44,455 bases of DNA from Caulobacterales bacterium (GCA_016183935.1 JACPDR010000053.1:1-44455); one strand, 5' to 3'; shown: positions 9,238 through 18,368, counted from the first letter of the stretch. A program made the numbers and translations. The notes: generated from the letters alone by a model not told the origin.

Positions 9238-10287
9238 TTGCGCCGCGCCGCTGTCACCATCAAGCACGTGGCTGCCGAGGCGGGAGTGTCTCTGCAGACC
9301 GTCTCGCGCGTCATCAACAACGCCCCGAACGTCCGGCCGCAGGTGCAGGAGCGGGTCCACGCCGCCGTCGCCAAACTGGGCTATGTGCCGAGCATCGCCG
9401 CCAGACGCATGGGCGGATCCCGATCCTACCTGCTGATGGCGCTGAACGACCGGGACCGGACCATCGACGCCTGGCGCTCGGGGGAGGGGACCGACTGGGT
9501 CGACCAGATGCTGCTGGGAGGCATGCTCAAATGCGCCGAGTCCGGCTACCGGATGATCTTCGAGCTGATCGACACCCATTCGTCACAGGTCGAACGGGAG
9601 GTCCAGGCGGCGCTGTCGGCCCTTCACCCCGACGGGGTGATCCTGACGCCGCCGCACTCCGATAATCCACTGATCACCGAACTTCTGGTCCGTCAGGATC
9701 TGCCCTTCGCCCGCATCGGGTCCGAGACGCCGGGGCCCGGCTTCGCCATTTCGATGAACGATGCCGGCGCGGCCGAGGCGGCGACCAGTCACCTGCTCGG
9801 CCTCGGCCATCACCGGGTCGGCTTCATCACCGGCAGCGACGAGTACGCCCTGAGCGGGGCCCGCCTCGCCGGCTATCGCACGGCGCTGACCTCGCGCGGG
9901 TTCGAGGTCGACGAGACGCTGATCGGGCGCGGAGATTTCACCTATGGATCGGGCGAGGCCGCCGCGCGACAACTGCTGGCGCTGGCCGAGCCGCCCACCG
10001 GCATCGTGGCCAGCAACGACCAGATGGCGCTGGCCACGCTCGCCGTCGCCAAGGCGAAGGGCCTGGCCGTGCCCGACGACCTCTCGATCGTCAGCTTCGA
10101 CGACACGCCGATCGTGCGATTCAGCCATCCGCCGCTGACCGCCGTCGTGCAGCCGATCGCCGCCATGACGGCGGCGGCGGCCGACCTGCTGATCCGCGCC
10201 AAGTCCAAGGCGGCGGACCTGCCCGCCCAGACGGTGACGCCGTTCGGCCTCGCCGTGCGGGGATCGACCGGGCGGCCGCGCCGGTGA
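9238..10287 (+). CDS. LacI-family transcriptional regulator, left glycan locus
   Basis: A 349-residue sugar-responsive repressor. The N-terminal helix-turn-helix (TIKHVAAEAGVSLQTVSRVI) is followed by a hinge reading AARRMGG, with Met where LacI-type hinges usually have Leu. The rest is a periplasmic-binding-protein-like sensor domain, with the typical SFDDTPI near the C-terminus. The start is a TTG: 9238 has a GGGG site 10 bases upstream, while the TTG at 9223 would add five residues and has a poorer site. The stop overlaps the MFS start by 4 bases. It probably controls the receptor-halogenase-MFS operon through the palindrome at 2669 (inference). The inducer is probably a mono- or disaccharide from the imported glycan. 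Confidence 0.88.
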   Translation: MRRAAVTIKHVAAEAGVSLQTVSRVINNAPNVRPQVQERVHAAVAKLGYVPSIAARRMGGSRSYLLMALNDRDRTIDAWRSGEGTDWVDQMLLGGMLKCAESGYRMIFELIDTHSSQVEREVQAALSALHPDGVILTPPHSDNPLITELLVRQDLPFARIGSETPGPGFAISMNDAGAAEAATSHLLGLGHHRVGFITGSDEYALSGARLAGYRTALTSRGFEVDETLIGRGDFTYGSGEAAARQLLALAEPPTGIVASNDQMALATLAVAKAKGLAVPDDLSIVSFDDTPIVRFSHPPLTAVVQPIAAMTAAAADLLIRAKSKAADLPAQTVTPFGLAVRGSTGRPRR

Positions 10288-11498
10288 CCGCCGCGGGCGG
10301 TCCGGCCGAGTCCCGGCGGCCGCCCGTCTGGTTGCTGCTCTACGCCGTGGCCTGGGGGGGCGGCGTGGTGGCCTATACGCCGCTGCTGACGCTGCTCCTG
10401 CCCTTGCGCATCGCCGCCCTGGGGTTGGAGGACAAGGTCGGCGCCCTGTCGCTGGCGGTCTTCGTCGGCGCGGTGACGGCCAGCGTCGCCAACATCGTCG
10501 CCGGCGCGCTCAGCGACCGGTTCGCCGGCGGCCCGGGCGGGCGGAGGCCATGGATCGTCGCGGGCCTGGTCGCCACCGCGGCCTCGTACGGCCTGTTCGG
10601 CGTGGTCGACACCCTGACCGGGATTCTCGCGGCGGTCGCGCTGTTCCAGACGGGGCTGAACCTGATGCTGGCGCCTTTGGCGGCGCTGGCCGCCGACGAG
10701 ACGCCGGATGCCCAGAAAGGGCTGCTGGGCGGGCTGATGGGCGCCACCTATCCGCTGGGGGCCCTCAGCGGTGTCGTGGTCATGCTGGCGCCGTCGCCGG
10801 AAGCAAGGCTGGCGGCGACGATGGCTCTCGTGGCGCTTCTGGTCGCGCCCTTTCTGGTGATCTTCCGCGCCCGGTCGTGGGCGCCTCCGGTCGTGGCGCC
10901 CACGACCGCCGTCCGGGCCAGGAAGGCGCGCGACCTCGCGGCCATCTGGGGGGCGCGGCTGCTGGTCCAGATCGCCGGCGCCATCCTGTTCGCCTACCTC
11001 CTCTACTATTTCGAGACCGTCGAGGTCGGGGGGCGGATGCTCGGGACCGACCGGATGGCGGTCCGGGTGGCGTGGCTGTGCGGCCTCGCCGCCGCCGTGA
11101 CGGTCCCGCTCTCCATCCTGCTCGGGCGGCTCTCCGATGTCGTGAACGCGCGCAAGCCTTTCCTGCAGGGGACCGCCATGGCCGCCGCGACCGGTCTCGT
11201 GCTGATGGCGCTCTTTCCCGACTGGGCCGTGGCGGCCTGGGGCTACGGCCTGTTCGCCGCCAGCAGCGCCATCTTCCTGGCGTTGCAGTCGACCTACGCC
11301 ATGCAACTCCTGCCGTCGCCGGATCACCGGGGGCGGGATCTGGGGGTGCTCAACCTGACCAACACCCTGCCGTCGATCCTCGGGCCGGGCCTCGCCTACG
11401 TCGCCCTGGAGGCAGGCGGATTCCGGCCCCTGCTATTGCTCCTCGCCGGCCTCGCCGTGCTGGCGGCGCTGCTCATGAGTCTGGTGCGCGAGCGCTAG
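10284..11498 (+). CDS. MFS transporter, sugar (glycoside/SLC45-like) type, left locus
   Basis: A 404-residue inner-membrane carrier with about 12 hydrophobic segments. The motif-A region after TM2 reads GALSDR followed by GGRRPW, typical of the glycoside/SLC45-like group. It starts with GTG inside the stop codon of the lacI gene (GTGA overlap), so the two are translationally coupled. It is clearly paralogous to the MFS gene at 18369 (shared PLLTLLLP start, GALSDR and RRPWI motifs). Expected role: proton-coupled import of the mono- or disaccharide released by the GH enzymes. The exact substrate is not readable from sequence. Confidence 0.85.
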   Translation: MTAAGGPAESRRPPVWLLLYAVAWGGGVVAYTPLLTLLLPLRIAALGLEDKVGALSLAVFVGAVTASVANIVAGALSDRFAGGPGGRRPWIVAGLVATAASYGLFGVVDTLTGILAAVALFQTGLNLMLAPLAALAADETPDAQKGLLGGLMGATYPLGALSGVVVMLAPSPEARLAATMALVALLVAPFLVIFRARSWAPPVVAPTTAVRARKARDLAAIWGARLLVQIAGAILFAYLLYYFETVEVGGRMLGTDRMAVRVAWLCGLAAAVTVPLSILLGRLSDVVNARKPFLQGTAMAAATGLVLMALFPDWAVAAWGYGLFAASSAIFLALQSTYAMQLLPSPDHRGRDLGVLNLTNTLPSILGPGLAYVALEAGGFRPLLLLLAGLAVLAALLMSLVRER

Positions 11499-11571
11499 CC
11501 GACCAGCTTATCAAGAGATTAGCACCTGTGGCGGAGAAATAAGCAGTCCAGACCGCCTGAGGGGGCTATCC

Positions 11572-14304
11572 GTGACTGCAAACTCGAACCGTTCGCGGGG
11601 AGGTGAGGCGCTGGGCGCCGGCGGCCTGGCCCTGTCCTTCGCCCTGCTGACCGTGGCCTTCGCGGCGATGTCCTACGCCGCGATTTTCTGGACCAGCTTC
11701 GGCGGCGCGACGGCCATCTGGCCCACCAACGCCCTGGCGCTGGTCGCCATTTTACGGGGCCCCCGGGGCTGGGTCTGGCGCATCGCGGTGCTGACGGCGC
11801 TCGCCGTCGCGATGGTCGCCATGATGCTCTACGCCGGCGGCAACCTCGTGGGCGCCCTGCTGGTGGCCGCCCCGAACCTGCTGGAGGTGCTGGTCGCCGT
11901 CCTGCTGCTCTCTGCGTTCAAACTGGTCGGCACCGACGTGACCCGGCCCGGGCCGCTGCTCGCCTTCCTGGCCTGCGCCGCCGTGGCCGCGCCCGCGGCG
12001 GCGGCCGTGGCGGCGGCTCCGGTCATCGCCTACGCGACCCAGTCCTCGTTCATCGAGGCGGCCTGGATCTCCTGGGTCACCGACGCTCTGAGCATGATGA
12101 TCATCGTGCCGTTCGGCGTCGTCATGACCCGTGACCGCCTCGCGGTGTGGCGCTCGAAGGTCGACGCCCTGATCGCCATTTCGCTGTTCGTAGCCATTTC
12201 CGTGGCGGTCTGGCTCCTGGTCCCGCTGGAGCCCGCCCTGATCGCCCTGACCGCGCCGCTGGCCGTGCTCGCCACCCTGCGGTTCGGTGCGGTCGGCGCC
12301 GCGACCGCGGTTCTCTGGACCGGCCTGCTCGCGATCGCACTGCACCTGGCGGGCCTCGGCAGCCTCTCCGCCGGGGACGCCGGCCTGCAGACCGAGCTGT
12401 TCCACCTGCAACTCGGGCTGGCCACCCTGCCGCTGACCACCCTGCCGATCGCCGCCGTCCTGTCCAAGCTCGACCGGGCCCTGCAGGCGGCGGCCACGGC
12501 GGAGCGGGCGCGCAACGCCTTCGAGAGCGCGGGCGACGCCATGATCACCCTCAACCCAAGCGGCAGCATCGAAACCGTCAACGCGGCCGCCGAGAGCCTG
12601 TTCGGCTATTCCGCCGACGAACTGGATCGCCGCGACGTCTCGCTGCTGCTCGACCTGGCGCACGACGGGGACGGCGTCTTCATGTCCCGCCTCGGCGCCT
12701 CGCGACGGGCGCTCGCCGGCGGCGTGGTCCGCGAACTGACCGGCCGGCGCCGCAACGGCGAGTCGTTCCCGGCCGACGTGGGGCTGGGGGTCATGAACCT
12801 TCCGACGGGCCCGCATGTGGTCGCCGTCGTGCGTGACATCTCGGCGCGCCGCCGGGTGGAGGAGCTGAAGGAGGAATTCGTCTCGACCGTCAGCCATGAG
12901 CTGCGCACGCCGCTGACCTCGATCGCCGGATCGCTCGGCCTGCTGGCCGGCGGCGCGGCGGGCCCGTTGCCGGAGAAGGCCGCTCGACTGGTGGGCATCG
13001 CCCACGCCAACAGCCAGCGCCTGGTTCGCCTGATCAACGACATCCTCGATATCGAGAAGATCGAATCCGGCAAGCTGACGCTGGACCTGTCCATTGTGGA
13101 CCTTGGCGAGATCGCCGGGCGCTCGGTCGAGGCGATGCGGGGGCTGGCCGACGACCTGGGGGTGGAGATCACGCTCACGCCCGCAGAGCCGGCCCCGGTG
13201 CGCGCCGACCCCGACCGGTTGATGCAGGTGGTGACCAACCTCCTTTCCAACGCCTGCAAATTCTCTCCGACCGGCGGCACGGTGACCGTGTCGGTGGACT
13301 CCAGGGCCCGCATCGCCCGCCTCAGCGTGCGGGATCAGGGGCCCGGCATTCCGGAAGCGTTCCGGTCGCGCATCTTTTCGAAGTTCGCCCAGGCGGACGG
13401 ATCCGGCACCCGCGCCAAGGGTGGCACCGGGCTGGGTCTGGCGATCGCCCGCGAGATCACTGAACGCCATGGCGGGCGGCTCTGGTTCGAGTCCCCGCCC
13501 GGCGAGGGCGCGACCTTCCATCTCGAGCTGCCGCTCTCCAGCGCCGACCCGACCGTGCCGCAAGACGGGCCGCGGCTTCTGATCTGCGAAGACGACGCCC
13601 TGGCGGGCGAGATGCTGCGGCAGATGCTCGAATACGACGGCTTCGCCGCCGACGTGGCCGGCACGGGAGACCAGACGCTCAGGGCCGCCCGCACGGGTTG
13701 GTACGCCGCCGTGCTGGTCGATCTGCATCTGCCCGACATGGACGGCGTCGCCCTGATCCGCGCCCTCCGCGACGATGAAAGCACCCGGCATCTGCCAGTG
13801 GTCGTGGTGTCGGGCAATGTCGCCGACGGTCAGGAGAGGGGCGGGTCGCTCGAGGTCGTGGACTGGCTGGCCAAGCCGTTCGACCAGGCCCGGCTGCGCT
13901 CGGCGGTCAACGCCATTCTCCAGCGGCGCTCGAACCGGCCTCTGGTCCTGCACGTCGACGACGATCGGGACACGCTCGAGGTCACCGCCTCGGCGCTTGG
14001 GGAAATCGCAGATCTCATCACGGCGGATAATCTGTCGGTGGCGCGCCGGATGCTGCGTGAGCGCCGACCGGATCTCATAATCCTCGATCTGGGCCTGCCC
14101 GACGGGTCCGGCCTGGAACTGTTGCCGGATGTGGACGCCGCCTATGGATCAACCGTTCCCGTGGTTGTCTATTCGGCCCAGGAAATGGATGCCGACCTCG
14201 CCGACCGGGTCGACGCCGTCCTCGTCAAGTCCCGCACCTCCCTCGCGGGCCTCACCCGGATGGTCCGGGACCTCACGGCGAAAACCGGGGAGCCATCGCA
14301 ATGA
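11572..14304 (+). CDS. Hybrid histidine kinase: MASE1-PAS-HisKA-HATPase-REC-REC
   Basis: A 910-residue membrane sensor kinase. Residues about 15-305 form a multi-helix MASE1-type integral membrane sensor. A PAS domain follows (about 315-435), then the HisKA dimerisation helix with the phospho-acceptor His in VSHELRTPL (H442), and the ATPase domain with N, G1 (DQGPGIP) and G2 (GTGLGLAI) boxes. Two receiver domains follow, with acceptor Asp D717 (VDLHLPDMDG) and D839 (LDLGLPDGSG). The start is a GTG after GAGGGGG. Four further signalling genes follow, three overlapping or nearly so, making a multi-step phosphorelay. The signal is unknown: MASE1 marks membrane sensing but does not fix the ligand. 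The position between two sugar loci hints that it might sense the same compounds, which is inference only. Confidence 0.92.
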   Translation: MTANSNRSRGGEALGAGGLALSFALLTVAFAAMSYAAIFWTSFGGATAIWPTNALALVAILRGPRGWVWRIAVLTALAVAMVAMMLYAGGNLVGALLVAAPNLLEVLVAVLLLSAFKLVGTDVTRPGPLLAFLACAAVAAPAAAAVAAAPVIAYATQSSFIEAAWISWVTDALSMMIIVPFGVVMTRDRLAVWRSKVDALIAISLFVAISVAVWLLVPLEPALIALTAPLAVLATLRFGAVGAATAVLWTGLLAIALHLAGLGSLSAGDAGLQTELFHLQLGLATLPLTTLPIAAVLSKLDRALQAAATAERARNAFESAGDAMITLNPSGSIETVNAAAESLFGYSADELDRRDVSLLLDLAHDGDGVFMSRLGASRRALAGGVVRELTGRRRNGESFPADVGLGVMNLPTGPHVVAVVRDISARRRVEELKEEFVSTVSHELRTPLTSIAGSLGLLAGGAAGPLPEKAARLVGIAHANSQRLVRLINDILDIEKIESGKLTLDLSIVDLGEIAGRSVEAMRGLADDLGVEITLTPAEPAPVRADPDRLMQVVTNLLSNACKFSPTGGTVTVSVDSRARIARLSVRDQGPGIPEAFRSRIFSKFAQADGSGTRAKGGTGLGLAIAREITERHGGRLWFESPPGEGATFHLELPLSSADPTVPQDGPRLLICEDDALAGEMLRQMLEYDGFAADVAGTGDQTLRAARTGWYAAVLVDLHLPDMDGVALIRALRDDESTRHLPVVVVSGNVADGQERGGSLEVVDWLAKPFDQARLRSAVNAILQRRSNRPLVLHVDDDRDTLEVTASALGEIADLITADNLSVARRMLRERRPDLIILDLGLPDGSGLELLPDVDAAYGSTVPVVVYSAQEMDADLADRVDAVLVKSRTSLAGLTRMVRDLTAKTGEPSQ

Positions 14305-14687
14305 CCCACCTGCATCTCCTCCATGTCGATGACGAACCCGACATCCGCGAGGTCGCGGCCATGTCGCTGGAGCTCGATGGGGCCATGTCACTGACTTCGG
14401 CCGCTTCCGGCGCGGAAGCCCTGGGCCTGCTCGAGGCGGGCTGCCGGCCGGACGTCATCCTGCTCGATGTCATGATGCCCGTGCTCGACGGTCCCGGCAC
14501 CCTGGCCCGCCTGCGCCAGCTGCCGGGCCATGAGGCGACTCCGGTCATCTTCATGACCGCCCGCGCGCAATCGTCCGAGTTGAGCCGCTACACCGACCTC
14601 GGCGCCATCGGCGTGATCGTCAAGCCGTTCGATCCGATGAGCCTCGCCGCCTCCGTGCGGGACATCCTCGCGGGAGCGGGCGGGTGA
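14301..14687 (+). CDS. Single-domain response regulator (REC)
   Basis: A 128-residue stand-alone receiver domain with the acidic pocket at VDDEPD, acceptor Asp D56 (LLDVMMPVLDG), the conserved Thr (FMTAR) and Lys (VKPFDP). It overlaps the kinase gene by ATGA and the Hpt gene by GTGA, so all three are made together. It has no output domain. It probably shuttles phosphate between the hybrid kinase and the Hpt protein, or acts by protein binding as in other Caulobacterales single-domain regulators (inference). Confidence 0.9.
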   Translation: MTHLHLLHVDDEPDIREVAAMSLELDGAMSLTSAASGAEALGLLEAGCRPDVILLDVMMPVLDGPGTLARLRQLPGHEATPVIFMTARAQSSELSRYTDLGAIGVIVKPFDPMSLAASVRDILAGAGG

Positions 14688-15379
14688 ATCCATCCATGGA
14701 GCCGCTGCGCGGGCGGTTCCGCGAGCGGGCGTCGCGGGACCTGGACCTGCTGCGCCGGCATCTCGCCGCCGACGACCTGGGCGCGGCGGTGGTCGAGACG
14801 ACCGTCCACAAGCTGGCTGGCTCCGCCGCGTTGTTCGGGTTCGCCGAAGTCGGGGAGGCGGCGCGCGATATCGACAGGGTCTTCTCCGCCGGTCGGCGCC
14901 CGGACCGCGAGTTGCTGGAAGCGTTGCTCGCACGCCTTGTCGCCGCAGTGCGGGCGGAGGCGGGGACCGATCCCGAGGCAGAGCGCCCGGGAAGGCCCGC
15001 CGGCGCGACAGAGACCATCCTGATCGTCGAGGACGACGATCTGCTTCGCGCCCACGCCGAGCGCGCCCTGCGGGGCCTCGGCTATCAAGTGATTTGCGCC
15101 GCCGACGGGGACGAGCTGCTGGGGGGATTGGAGGCGTTGCCGCCCGTCCAGCTCCTGTTCACGGATCTGATGATGCCCGGAGCTGTTAGCGGCGAAATGC
15201 TGGCGCGAGAGATTCAGCGGCGGCGGCCGGAGGTGCGCGTCCTGTTCACCTCGGGCCGGGCCGGGCCGCGAGGCGACGTCCCCGGTGGTCATTTCCTGGC
15301 CAAGCCGTACCGGCGCGACGCCCTGGCCGCCATGGTGCGCAAGGTGCTGGATCAACCGGCGGACGACGCTACAACCTGA
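14684..15379 (+). CDS. Hpt phosphotransfer-REC fusion protein
   Basis: A 231-residue protein joining a histidine phosphotransfer domain to a receiver. The Hpt helix carries the acceptor His in VHKLAGSAALFGF (H42). The receiver (about 105-225) has the acidic pocket VEDDD, acceptor Asp D161 (FTDLMMPG) and Lys in AKPYRR. The GTG start overlaps the preceding stop. Together with the upstream kinase (two RECs) and the REC proteins it supplies every element of a His-Asp-His-Asp relay. An Hpt fused before a REC, with no kinase or output domain, would work as a relay hub or a phosphate sink. Confidence 0.88.
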   Translation: MNPSMEPLRGRFRERASRDLDLLRRHLAADDLGAAVVETTVHKLAGSAALFGFAEVGEAARDIDRVFSAGRRPDRELLEALLARLVAAVRAEAGTDPEAERPGRPAGATETILIVEDDDLLRAHAERALRGLGYQVICAADGDELLGGLEALPPVQLLFTDLMMPGAVSGEMLAREIQRRRPEVRVLFTSGRAGPRGDVPGGHFLAKPYRRDALAAMVRKVLDQPADDATT

Positions 15380-15385
15380 GGGACC

Positions 15386-15808
15386 ATGACGACCGTGAAC
15401 CCGCCCGACGTCAACCCGGCCCTGGACGGCCGAACCGTTCTCATCATCGAGGATGACCCCATCATGCTGCGCGCCCTGGGCCACGCCTTTCAGCGGGCGG
15501 GGTGCCGCGTCGTCGGCGCGCGCGATGGAGAAGAGGGCCTGAGCCGCTTCGTCGAACGGGCGCCGGACCTCGTGATCACCGACATCCTGATGCCCAACCG
15601 CGAGGGGGTCGAGACGATCCTGGCGATGAAGGCGAGGGCGCCGGAGGTGAGGATCATCGCCATCTCGGGCGGCGGCCGGCTCGGGGCCGAGCAAATCCTG
15701 GAGCTCGCGAGCCGTCTGGGCGCCGACGCCGTCCTGCCCAAGCCGTTCCGGTCCGCGGAGATACTGGCCGCCGCGCGGGGGCTGCTGGAACAGAAGGGCG
15801 AAGGGTGA
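15386..15808 (+). CDS. Single-domain response regulator, 'NREGVET' subfamily
   Basis: A 140-residue receiver with acidic pocket IEDDP, acceptor Asp D66 (ITDILMP), Ser in AISGGG at the switch position and Lys in PKPFRS. It begins 6 bases after the Hpt-REC gene and ends the + strand signalling operon. It is closely similar to the regulators at 17890 (- strand) and 43301 (+ strand): all share LMP/IMP-[NK]-REGVET, AISGGG and KPFRS. No output domain is present, so it acts by protein interaction or as a relay step. Confidence 0.9.
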   Translation: MTTVNPPDVNPALDGRTVLIIEDDPIMLRALGHAFQRAGCRVVGARDGEEGLSRFVERAPDLVITDILMPNREGVETILAMKARAPEVRIIAISGGGRLGAEQILELASRLGADAVLPKPFRSAEILAAARGLLEQKGEG

Positions 15809-15812
15809 CGCC

Positions 15813-17081
15813 CTATTTCCGATAGAGGTCCATGACGGTGAACCGCTGGGCGACGGGGTCGGAGCCGAGGCGTGCGGTGATGTGATCGCCAGACAGATGG
15901 CTGAATCCGGCGCTCCAGGCCGCGAGGGCGACGCTGCCCGACTGCACTCCGTAAAGGCCCGCTGACAGACCGGCATGGCGAGCGCGCTCGACCGCCCCCG
16001 GCAGGGCCGCGAGCGTGGCCTTCTCCGACGAGGGGGAACCCTGGGATTGCGTCTCGTGGATCACCCCCACGGCGCCGCACCGCGACCAGACGCTCACGTC
16101 CGTGGCCAGCGAGGGCGCACGCACCAGCACCCCGCGCGCGTAGGAGCGCACCTGCGCGATCACCTCGGACAGTCGGCTCTCCGGCACGCCTTCCGGGACG
16201 TGGTTCAGCTCGATGATCAGGCGATCACGCCGGCCACCCTTGACGAGGCGGCGGAGCTCGCCGAGCACGGCGGTGCGGGTGCCGGAATAGGACAGGGCGT
16301 TCATCGAGACAGGGGCGTGGATGACGATCGACGGGCCGGGCCGGTCCTCGTCGCCCAGCAATTCGCCGAGGAAGATCAGTCGCTGGATGGTCAGCTCGGC
16401 CGCGGCTCCCGAGGTCAGGCTCCCGATCTCGACGGGTTCGACGTCCCCGCCGGCCAGGTGTTGCACCGCGACCGTGCGCACGACGAAGGAGACCACGGCT
16501 TCCCTGGCCACGTGCCACACCGGATCAAGGTAAAACATGGTCTGGATGTCGCCCTGACCCGGCCGTTTGACGGCGATCATCTTTCTGGGCGGCCGGGCCA
16601 CGCCGAACCGCTCCCAGGGCGCGGACCCGTCACGGCTCTGGGCGAGATCGCCCGTGCGTTCGGCGGCTGCGGCCTCGAGCTGGTCGCCGGTGACGCGGGT
16701 CGCTTCCAGCCCGTCGTCGCTGATCCGGTCGACCACCGAGATGTTGATGTTCTCGGCCTCGGCGGCGCCGAGAAAGAAGGTCAGGGTCTCGCGCAGTAGG
16801 ACCGAAGACCGGCTCAGCGCGCCCATCGGGGTGCGGCTCGGCTGGATCAGCAGAAAATCGGTGTCGTTGACCCGGACGATCAGGTCGTCCTCGCTGGCGT
16901 TCCGCGCGAATGCCCGCGTGACGAAATCCTCGACGAGCGGCTGATGCCGGGCCCACCGGTCGCCCACGGCCTCGCGGATCGCGGTGACGCTGACCAGCTG
17001 CACCTGCCCCCGCTGCGCGGCCTCGTCCGCGCCGGTGTGGCGCAGCATGTCCGTTATGGATGACGAGACGGCTGCAAGCAT
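15813..17081 (-). CDS. Uncharacterised protein with degenerate EAL-like (and possible GGDEF-like) fold
   Basis: A 422-residue protein without signal peptide or clear membrane span. I recognise no family with certainty. The C-terminal half (about residues 190-420) has the pattern of an EAL-type barrel: a start like YLDPVWHV where EAL proteins have a 'Y-QPI' strand, a RLIIELN strand where they have the LELTE-like element, and a late segment (RARHAGLSAGLYGV, then WSAGFSHLSGDHI) like the 'G-EG-E...G-QGY' end of EAL domains. The signature EAL triad and the metal-binding acidic residues do not appear at their places, so catalysis on c-di-GMP is unlikely. The N-terminal part (VRVNDTDFLLIQP) faintly resembles a worn GGDEF domain. 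The gene converges on the signalling operon with a 4-base gap. Confidence 0.6.
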   Translation of the reverse strand: MLAAVSSSITDMLRHTGADEAAQRGQVQLVSVTAIREAVGDRWARHQPLVEDFVTRAFARNASEDDLIVRVNDTDFLLIQPSRTPMGALSRSSVLLRETLTFFLGAAEAENINISVVDRISDDGLEATRVTGDQLEAAAAERTGDLAQSRDGSAPWERFGVARPPRKMIAVKRPGQGDIQTMFYLDPVWHVAREAVVSFVVRTVAVQHLAGGDVEPVEIGSLTSGAAAELTIQRLIFLGELLGDEDRPGPSIVIHAPVSMNALSYSGTRTAVLGELRRLVKGGRRDRLIIELNHVPEGVPESRLSEVIAQVRSYARGVLVRAPSLATDVSVWSRCGAVGVIHETQSQGSPSSEKATLAALPGAVERARHAGLSAGLYGVQSGSVALAAWSAGFSHLSGDHITARLGSDPVAQRFTVMDLYRK

Positions 17082-17152
17082 GAAGGGTTGTTTTACCTCG
17101 GGACGCCGAATGACTACCGACCGGGCATGGGATCGGCCAGATTACTGTACAG

Positions 17153-17881
17153 CTACAGGGACTTGGGCAGGGTCAGACGAACCATTGTGCCCGCGCCCGG
17201 GGATGAGTCTATCTCAATCCGTCCCCCGGATTCCGACAGCGCCGCCTGCGCCAGGCTCAGGCCCACGCCGGCGGCTCCCTGGGACGAGCGGGTCGTGAAG
17301 AAGGGCTCGAACGCCCGCGCCAGCACCTCCGCCGCCATGCCGGTTCCGTCGTCCTGCACAACCACCTCCGCCTGCCGATCTCCGGCGATATCCGGCAAGG
17401 CCCGGCAGCTGACCGTGACCCGACTTGCGCCCCACCGCGACGCGTTGTCGAGCACGGCGTCCAGGGCCACGCGCAGCAAGCTGTCATCGGCCAGGACCCA
17501 GACCGGCCCGGCCGGGTTTGCGCGGACAATGGCAAGGTCGGGGCGCCGTGCTTCGGCCGCGACGCAGGCGGCCTCAACCAGGGCGGCGAGATCGAAACGG
17601 CGTGGCTCGGCGATATTCCGACCGGAGCAGGCTTCCAGGCGACCGACGACCCGGGCGCCCTGTTCCGCGACCGAAATCAGCGTCTCCAGCTCGGCGCAGG
17701 CCTCGGGACGATCCGCGACTTCGTCGAGGGTCAACTCGGCCAGCCCGATGATCTTGCCCAGCAGGTTGTTGAGCTCATGACTGGCGCCGGCCGCGATCTG
17801 GCCCATCAAGGCCAGACGCCGGGCCTCGACGAGGCTGTTGTTTGGCCCGGCAAGGGTCTCGCCCGGCGGAGGAGTCGTCAT
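17153..17881 (-). CDS. Cytosolic sensor histidine kinase (HisKA-HATPase)
   Basis: A short 242-residue kinase lacking any membrane span or sensor domain. The phospho-acceptor His lies in ASHELNNLLG (H35), the N-box in LDNASRWGA, G1 in DDGTGM, the F-box in FEPFFTTR and G2 in GVGLSLAQ. The HELNN form of the H-box is typical of NtrB/HPK4-like kinases. It lies 8 bases downstream of the single-domain regulator at 17890, in the same direction, so the two are probably a cognate pair. With no input domain it must receive its signal through a partner. Confidence 0.88.
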   Translation of the reverse strand: MTTPPPGETLAGPNNSLVEARRLALMGQIAAGASHELNNLLGKIIGLAELTLDEVADRPEACAELETLISVAEQGARVVGRLEACSGRNIAEPRRFDLAALVEAACVAAEARRPDLAIVRANPAGPVWVLADDSLLRVALDAVLDNASRWGASRVTVSCRALPDIAGDRQAEVVVQDDGTGMAAEVLARAFEPFFTTRSSQGAAGVGLSLAQAALSESGGRIEIDSSPGAGTMVRLTLPKSL

Positions 17882-17889
17882 CTCGGGAG

Positions 17890-18303
17890 CTACCCCTCGC
17901 CCGGCAGCAGGAGCCGGGCGACCGCGCCCACGACGTCGGTCGAACGAAACGGCTTGGCCATGACCGCGTCCGCGCCGAGGCTGCGCGCCATGGCCAGGAG
18001 GTCCGTGGATCCCAGCCGGCCACCACCGGAAATGGCGAGTATCTTGACGCCCGGATCGCGGGCCTTGATGGCCATCAGGGTTTCGACGCCTTCGCGGTTC
18101 GGCATGATGATGTCGGTGACAACCGCGTTTGGCCGCAGCTTTTGGAACTGCGCCAGACCCTCGACGCCGTCATGCGCGACCATGACCTTGCATCCCGCTT
18201 GCTGAAACCACTGTGCGAGGTTCCGCAGCATGATCGGATCATCCTCGATGATCAGCACGACCTGGCCGGAGAGAGTCGTGTGCGGCGTGGGTTGGTTCGG
18301 CAT
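17890..18303 (-). CDS. Single-domain response regulator, 'NREGVET' subfamily (second copy)
   Basis: A 137-residue receiver with acidic pocket IEDDP, acceptor Asp D64 (VTDIIMPNREG), Ser in AISGGG and Lys in AKPFRS. It is the first gene of a short - strand unit with the histidine kinase at 17153 (8-base gap). The start follows GGGAG. It is similar over its whole length to the regulator at 15386 on the opposite strand, so the two facing signalling units share a duplicated output protein. Confidence 0.9.
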   Translation of the reverse strand: MPNQPTPHTTLSGQVVLIIEDDPIMLRNLAQWFQQAGCKVMVAHDGVEGLAQFQKLRPNAVVTDIIMPNREGVETLMAIKARDPGVKILAISGGGRLGSTDLLAMARSLGADAVMAKPFRSTDVVGAVARLLLPGEG

Positions 18304-18368
18304 CGGCGCTCCCGGGGTCTCGGCGAAAACTTAGCCGTTCGCGCCCAACAAGAGGTTTACGAGCGTTA

